Below, piece by piece: positions 25,283 to 25,794 of a stretch of DNA of 25,794 nt. The stretch lies in NCBI GenBank assembly GCA_001642415.1, contig LTDK01000104.1, positions 1-25,794 of the forward strand. Direction: 5' to 3'. Within the stretch, counting starts at the first letter, position 1, and the number at the start of each line of letters is the position of its first letter. The translations under genes were made by a program, and so were the position numbers. The stretch comes from Nematocida ironsii (Eukaryota > Microsporidia). The notes under the pieces were generated by a model that saw nothing but the letters and a program-made list of their open reading frames with translations, was not told where the DNA came from and ran no database searches.

Positions 25283-25794
25283 ATATACGCACTATATAAC
25301 CCGAAATTTTCTATACGAATTTAAAATATAGATTAATAAATATGTTAAATGTCTATTATATATTGTAAGGCATAAATAATATTTTATTTTAATAAATCAT
25401 GCTTATATTACATGGGGGCAACTCCGAAAACACAAAACAGACAAGTCGTCAAAGAAGGATAGGATAAGACAGGAAAGAGTTCGCAGCTGCAGGGAAATAG
25501 GAAATAAAGAATAAGAAATAAGTAAAAGAAGAAAGTAATAAAATGAATGCGCAGCTGCATGGAAAGACAATGACAATGAAATCCTATCCAAGAAGAAAGA
25601 AAAACAGTTCCCACACATTACTAAAAAAAAGGGTGTAATATAAGCATAGTAATGTGGGGGTAAGAAAAAGATAATATACATGAGAAAGAGAAACAAATAA
25701 CATTAAGAAGAGCCAGAAGACATAAAGAGATGGATAATAAACAGCCCCGGGAAGTATAAGAATTGGATGTGAATGGTAGAATGATAGCTTAGTG
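25283..25794. other. Gap at right edge with palindrome and purine-rich strand
   Basis: The exact motif ATAACCCGAAAT is at 25296-25307. An imperfect palindrome spans 25399-25647. From about 25430 to 25760 the plus strand is markedly rich in A and G. No ATG-initiated gene is convincing; minus-strand open frames here are an effect of the purine bias. The last ten bases resemble a tRNA A box but are cut by the window edge. Confidence 0.55.
25399..25647. repeat. Imperfect 249-base palindrome
   Basis: A perfect 14-base inverted repeat, ATGCTTATATTACA (25399-25412) and TGTAATATAAGCAT (25634-25647), shares exactly the same axis of symmetry (position 25523) as a 9-base one, GGATAGGAT (25457-25465) with ATCCTATCC (25581-25589). 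CGCAGCTGCA occurs in both arms at nearly matching places (25482 and 25550). Another 10-base inverted pair is CACATTACTA (25614-25623) with TAGTAATGTG (25647-25656). It may be a decayed foldback or MITE-like element. Confidence 0.6.

Noticed and set aside
25778..25794. tRNA-like A box (TAGCTTAGTG) at the right edge
   Set aside because: The rest would lie outside the window and the preceding seven bases (AGAATGA) are an unusual acceptor strand, so no tRNA can be claimed.
1..25794. CRISPR array or phage/bacterial defence system
   Set aside because: The genes are eukaryotic and no regular repeat-spacer array is present; short tandem motifs lack uniform spacers.

Overview
The window looks like nuclear DNA of a microsporidian, a highly reduced intracellular relative of fungi. 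I lean towards a Nematocida-like lineage but cannot prove it. The evidence is: intronless, compact, eukaryote-type genes; AT-rich gaps; eukaryotic proteins trimmed to their core (eRF3 without its N-terminal extension, a DEAH helicase that starts at the helicase core, Trm112, Cdc23, eS26); neighbouring genes 2 to 64 bases apart; and AAATTT-like or CCC-like signals just before several start codons, a type of signal described upstream of microsporidian genes. Stops include TGA, so the code is standard.

Layout. Positions 1-1366 hold no intact gene: there is an inverted repeat, two open stretches without an ATG that look like gene remnants, and a degenerate 11-base tandem repeat. A six-helix membrane protein (1367-2125, +) and two unrecognised genes (2284-2676 and 3089-4240, both -) follow. 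Then comes a plus-strand run: an ABCG half-transporter (4305-6149), a small basic protein (6284-6532), eRF3 (6956-8260), a short coiled-coil protein (8283-8534) and the APC/C subunit Cdc23/APC8 (9115-10683). On the minus strand lie ribosomal protein eS26 (10743-11078), a VTC-type polyphosphate polymerase (11121-12986) and a DEAD-box helicase (13560-14702). A Cdt1-like replication licensing factor (14723-15904, +) diverges from the helicase and converges on a PAQR/hemolysin III protein (15907-16722, -). Trm9 (16871-17542, -) and its activator Trm112 (17570-18031, +) sit head to head. A DEAH-box helicase (18483-20390, -) is followed by a lipid block: serine palmitoyltransferase subunit 2 (21095-22522, -), glycerol-3-phosphate dehydrogenase (23154-24203, -) and phosphatidylserine decarboxylase (24263-25282, +). 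The right end carries a large imperfect palindrome.

How the genes relate. Translation: eRF3 ends it, eS26 is part of the 40S subunit, and Trm9 with Trm112 modifies the tRNA wobble base; Trm112 also supports eRF1 methylation in other eukaryotes. Cell cycle: Cdt1 and APC8. Membrane lipids: the last three genes supply sphingoid base, glycerol backbone and phosphatidylethanolamine.

The most striking unexplained signal is a 10-12 base intergenic motif, ATTTCGGGTTAT on one strand and ATAACCCGAAAT on the other. It appears exactly or degenerately in every gap longer than 300 bases, sometimes in tandem. I did not notice it inside the recognised genes. In most gaps it reads ATAACCCGAAAT downstream of a stop codon, which suggests a 3'-end element or the decay product of an expanding repeat.
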